Shown here in pieces: positions 60,246 to 64,000 of a DNA stretch of 64,000 bases. Under the pieces are notes generated by a model that ran no database searches, had not been told where the DNA came from, and was given only the letters and a program-made list of their open reading frames with translations. This stretch comes from Combretum micranthum (Eukaryota > Streptophyta > Magnoliopsida > Myrtales > Combretaceae). Numbering within the stretch: position 1 is the first letter of the stretch; the number at the start of each line of letters is the position of its first letter. The stretch is from NCBI GenBank assembly GCA_024138025.1, contig JAMXBD010000023.1, forward strand, positions 806,001 to 870,000, in the 5' to 3' direction. The position numbers were made by a program, and so were the translations under genes.

Positions 60246-62150
60246 TGATAGTTACCCTCCAAAAATTTGAAGCTTATTTATTCATCAACAAATAGTAAAC
60301 AAAAATTGTTGTGTAATTGTCAAGCCTAAAAGTTGATTTCCCTATTAATTTCAAACCATATTAAACTCAAGCTATCTAATATGAAATATTCAACTAAGAA
60401 TCAAAAGGATTCTTTTGAAAATTTGGCAAATTTAAAAAATTTGTTAAGGACTTAGCGCCCACCAAAATAAGAATAAAGAAAACAGAAAAGAAAAATCAGA
60501 AACTAAAGGGTTGGCTTTTTTTCCTTTTTTTTTTTTTTTGGTCAATTCAGCTACTAGTCTAATGAAAACCAAAGATCGTTTGGGTTATTAGCTATAATGG
60601 GTATCGATAGAAACTAAAGGTTTGTCTTGACAAATGGTTCTTGAAATTTTTTAAAACAATGGATCTAGATAGAAAAAGCTAAAGAAACATCATTCAAAAG
60701 TTTACTTTATTTTTATATATTTTTTATAAATAATAAAAGGAAATTAAAAAAACATTTTTTAATATTTTTTGTTTCTATTATGGTTCATCTTAATTTCATA
60801 AAACATTTAGCTCCTTAGCTTACTTTATTTGCAAAAACAAGCAAGCTTACATTTCTATTTGACTTTAACTTTTAATTCTTAATAATTCCAGTGAACCTAA
60901 TTGATGATTCCAAAATTTGAATAAATCGAAAACTTCTCATTTTGGAAAGCCTCATATGATTTTCATGGCTTAGAAAATAATTACGCCATACTTATATAAG
61001 TGTTTTATTTATATAGATATAAATATAAAAAGAAATGCAAAAGTTTAAAGAAGTATATATATATATATATTTATTTATTTATTTTCTGTTTCGTTTATGG
61101 ATGAATAGCATAAATATATAGAAAAGAATAACATATAAAATATAATATATATATATATATATATGAGGTAAATTACATTCAAAAGGCATCAAGGTACAAG
61201 GGTTAGTTCAAGTAAGACAAATGTCATGAGAGGTTGAAAAAACAAGATTAATGTTTCATAAAGCTAATCAAATAAGGAACAACACCTTAAATGGTTTAGG
61301 AAAAAAAAGGGAAATAAACGTAACATAAAGTGGTGCAAATAAGGGATCCCTACTTTATTTATGTCTATTTATCACAAAGCTAAAACATTGATCCTTGTTT
61401 CTAAATCATTTAAAACGGTTGATCTTTTATTTGATCTATTTTGTGAAATTTTGATATATTTTTTTATCACTAAAAAATTTAATATCTTATTTAAACTTAT
61501 TTTTAATCATTGATACCTTTTGATATAATTTTCTCAATATCTATAATGAATATGTAACATGAAACATATGACATCTAACATGATCTAGAACATATATTGT
61601 GCATATATAATACAAATATCACACACATATCTTATAAAAATAATTAGTATACAATTACAACATATGTTATGATAATAACAATTATAATTTACATATGATA
61701 TAACATATAAATATGGTATATGCATAATATGATATCACATGTTGATATCAATAATGACACTTAGCTTGCACTAGTAATTTACATATATATGTGATAGTAA
61801 TATATACACTAAGTATTATATAATGTGTATTAGACAATATTGGTAATCTAGATTCTATACTAATATATGAATATCACGTAAATGTACAATATAAACATCG
61901 CGCTGCATAATGTATATGCTTGAGTAAAGATTATGTAGCGTGTAATACACATTATATAATAGCACAAAACCATATAATATATGATTTTCATGACAATAGT
62001 GTCCACATTTTAATAAGTCTTTTATACTCTATTATATCCATAGGAATATGTTTTATCTGATTCATTTTTAAATAAATTCCTATGATTTTGTAATATTATT
62101 GCGAACATGTTGTTTCTCATCTACAAAGATTATTAAAAAATAAATAAATA
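60246..62150. other. AT-rich spacer
   Basis: No gene. 61040-61165 holds TA microsatellites, and 61550-62010 is an unusually pure series of short ATATGATA/TATCACAT words, possibly matrix-attachment-like. No ends or repeats with clear period. Confidence 0.5.
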
Positions 62151-63626
62151 AATAAAGTGATTTGAATCAAGATTGGAGCAAAACAACAACAATGTTAGAA
62201 GACAAACTTCAACTGCACCCTAAAGATCCCAACCGAGGGCAAGAAAACAAGCTAAAAGTTTAAATCGTGCCTTCAATTGTGCCATCGATTTGCACCACGA
62301 TTTACACTAAGATAATCCCTCCTTTGTATCTATGATACAACTTCAATCACGGCCAAGCATCGATCTTGTGATTTCACCTGCAATTTGAAATAAATCTAAA
62401 TGGCGCCTTTGATTAAAAGACACATCTTACATTACAACCATCTTTTGAGCCCACGATCTGACAAAAAAAAATTGACCACATCCTTACTACATAGACACGT
62501 TGCCCTAAATTAAAGCGCATGACAATAAGGACAAAATCCGTTATAAAGAATCTATCAAGTCAGCAAATAAAATATTCATGATTTTTATGTCTTGTCACCT
62601 ATAAATAAACGTACACAAATGTGTAATAATATGTTGTACCATCCGTAACAAATTCCTTATATAGAATAGAGAAGTGTGAGAATAAACTCTTTCTTTTGTA
62701 AGAAATTCAAGTTTTAACCCAACGTTTGTTCATGCAAGATTTTCATGCTTAATCTGTCGTGCTTAATGTTTACATTTATGGAGAAATAATTATCTTAACT
62801 TAGGGTTTGTGCATCCAAGACTTAACTCGTGCATATTTAAAAGCATTTTAATTGAATATTGACTGGACACTTGTATTTAGTAGCGTGAATTTGTTTTCAT
62901 GGGTCTAATTATGTGGTGTATACTTTAGATCCATGTTTGATTTCAACTAAATTGATTAAGAGATCATTTTTCTGAATAGATCTAGACTGCTAATGAAGTT
63001 GTCCATAATCACTTAGAGATAGGGATGGTGAAACTTTATATCATTTGGGTTTAAATTCATTAAAATGGATTTTAATCAAATGATTCTTAATCTTTATGCG
63101 GATTTAGGTTGCTAATAGCTTGTGAAGAGATTTCGATGGTCTGATTTCAATCTAAAGTTTCAGACCTTGAGAGAGGATTTAGCTTACCTTAGTGAATCCG
63201 ATAGTGCAAGTATACCCAATAAACAACACTTTAAGTTTGCTAAGAAATTACATGATACAGACTTTGTGAAGCAAATGTAAAGTTCTGTCTCACATTAACA
63301 ACCTTATATCCTTAATTCGCTTTAAAAATGTTTATATAATTAGTTTAACCTTAGCTTAGCTTTTTTCTCTTTGTAGTGTTCTTCTAAATCTTTCTTTGGC
63401 TAGATAATAGATGAAAAGTGAGTAGAGAAAATGTTAATGATCCCTAAAGAATACAACCTAATACTTTCTATGCTACTTTGGTAGCGCTTACCTATGTTGG
63501 TAATTGTAATCGAAATTGAATAGAACTTATTAGTATTTCTTTTTTTTTTTTAATAAATTTTTGTAGAACTTTAGGTTCATGTTTGTGCTTTTAAAATGCG
63601 AAACCCACACATCAACCAAAGTTTTG
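62151..63626 (+). mobile_element. LTR-like region of a Tat/Athila-type element
   Basis: A non-coding segment with a CTCTTTCTTTTGTAAG leader-like part near 62690 and a complex tail up to the primer-site motif at 63627. This fits the R-U5 end of a gypsy LTR leading into an element that continues out of the window. The LTR start was not found. Confidence 0.4.
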
Positions 63627-63650
63627 TTAGCATCGTTGTCAAGGAATTGG
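63627..63650 (+). other. Degenerate primer-binding site of Tat/Athila type
   Basis: The sequence TTAGCATCGTTGTCAAGGAA followed by TTGG corresponds to TGGCGCCGTTGCCGGGGA, the common primer-site region of plant Tat/Athila elements, with several changes. GTTTT directly before it and the GGAATTGGCATTG tail after it also fit. Some CG positions read CA or TG as expected for methylated, decaying DNA. Confidence 0.5.
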
Positions 63651-64000
63651 CATTGGATTCATGAATATGAAGTTCAGTGAAGCACTACATGAAAGCTTAT
63701 AATCTATTATACTAGTCACTAATCTTGTGAAATAGGGTAAATAATTTTCCCTTTTTATTTGTTTTTTGTTTTGTACATATTCCTACTTTTTGTATAAATA
63801 TCGTCTTGTGCATAGTTTTATTTTTTTTTTTTTGTGAATATCTTTTTTTTCTTTTCTCTATTCATACCACTAACCCTTTGTTTTTGTTTGTTTGCAAATT
63901 TTGTATATATTTGTTCTATTTTTAGGTTGTTGCTGTACATATTTCTTTTATTTGTATGTAAATATGTCTGTATATTTTTTATAGTTCTTTTGTATAGTTT
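63651..64000 (+). other. Start of internal region of the same element
   Basis: T-rich, non-coding sequence typical of the long leader before gag in Tat/Athila elements. It runs off the window. Confidence 0.35.

Noticed and set aside
61550..62010. Candidate satellite or replication origin in very AT-rich sequence
   Set aside because: No constant period or defined repeat unit was found; it is treated as AT-rich spacer.

Overview
This window looks like a gene-poor, transposon-rich stretch of a flowering-plant (probably eudicot) nuclear chromosome. It is strongly AT-rich and full of microsatellites. No intact host gene, tRNA gene, rRNA gene or CRISPR array could be supported. What can be read is a set of decayed and nested transposable elements: Ty1/copia, Ty3/gypsy, hAT, MITEs and one SINE-like unit. 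The species or family cannot be named from the sequence alone.

Layout. Positions 1-2156 are AT-rich non-coding sequence. About 2.2-9.6 kb is the wreck of a hAT DNA transposon. Its transposase runs on the minus strand, with a BED finger near 6.9 kb, a catalytic core at 5.9-6.3 kb and a dimerisation domain at 3.3-3.6 kb. A 1.5-kb Tat-like solo LTR (3614-5100) sits inside the dimerisation domain. A decayed plus-strand ORF (7.8-9.1 kb) and two related GC-rich blocks (2.2 and 9.4 kb) lie towards the ends. From 9.6 to 19.5 kb there is mainly AT-rich spacer with a foldback element, a perfect 45-bp tandem duplication, a SINE-like tRNA-derived head and a hAT-like fragment.

The best-resolved structure is at 19.5-37.5 kb. 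A Sirevirus-type copia element (21679-31211, target duplication gagat) has two ~1.63-kb LTRs and an internal region that holds gag only. Its 3' LTR is split by a 3485-bp gypsy solo LTR (27536-31020, target duplication gtaga). To the right, an older minus-strand copia gag-pol (31445-32636 and 37323-37480) is split by a second, 4686-bp gypsy solo LTR (32637-37322).

A 713-bp hAT MITE (37675-38387) follows, then 10 kb of spacer. At 48.5-53.2 kb a third gypsy LTR (truncated) contains a 1720-bp Sirevirus-type solo LTR (49337-51056). A second member of the hAT MITE family lies at 52433-53134. From 53.2 to 56.9 kb there are gypsy pol remnants: an Athila/Tat-like protease and the C-terminus of an integrase with its 3' LTR. 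The last part holds two further MITEs (58051-58738 and 59330-60245), AT-rich spacer, and the LTR end and primer-binding site of a Tat/Athila-type element that leaves the window.

Nothing here forms a working pathway. The interest is in insertion order, repeated formation of solo LTRs, a gag-only non-autonomous element and a few unexplained repeats. Element boundaries marked by target duplications are firm. Family names rest on recognised protein and terminal motifs, read by eye.
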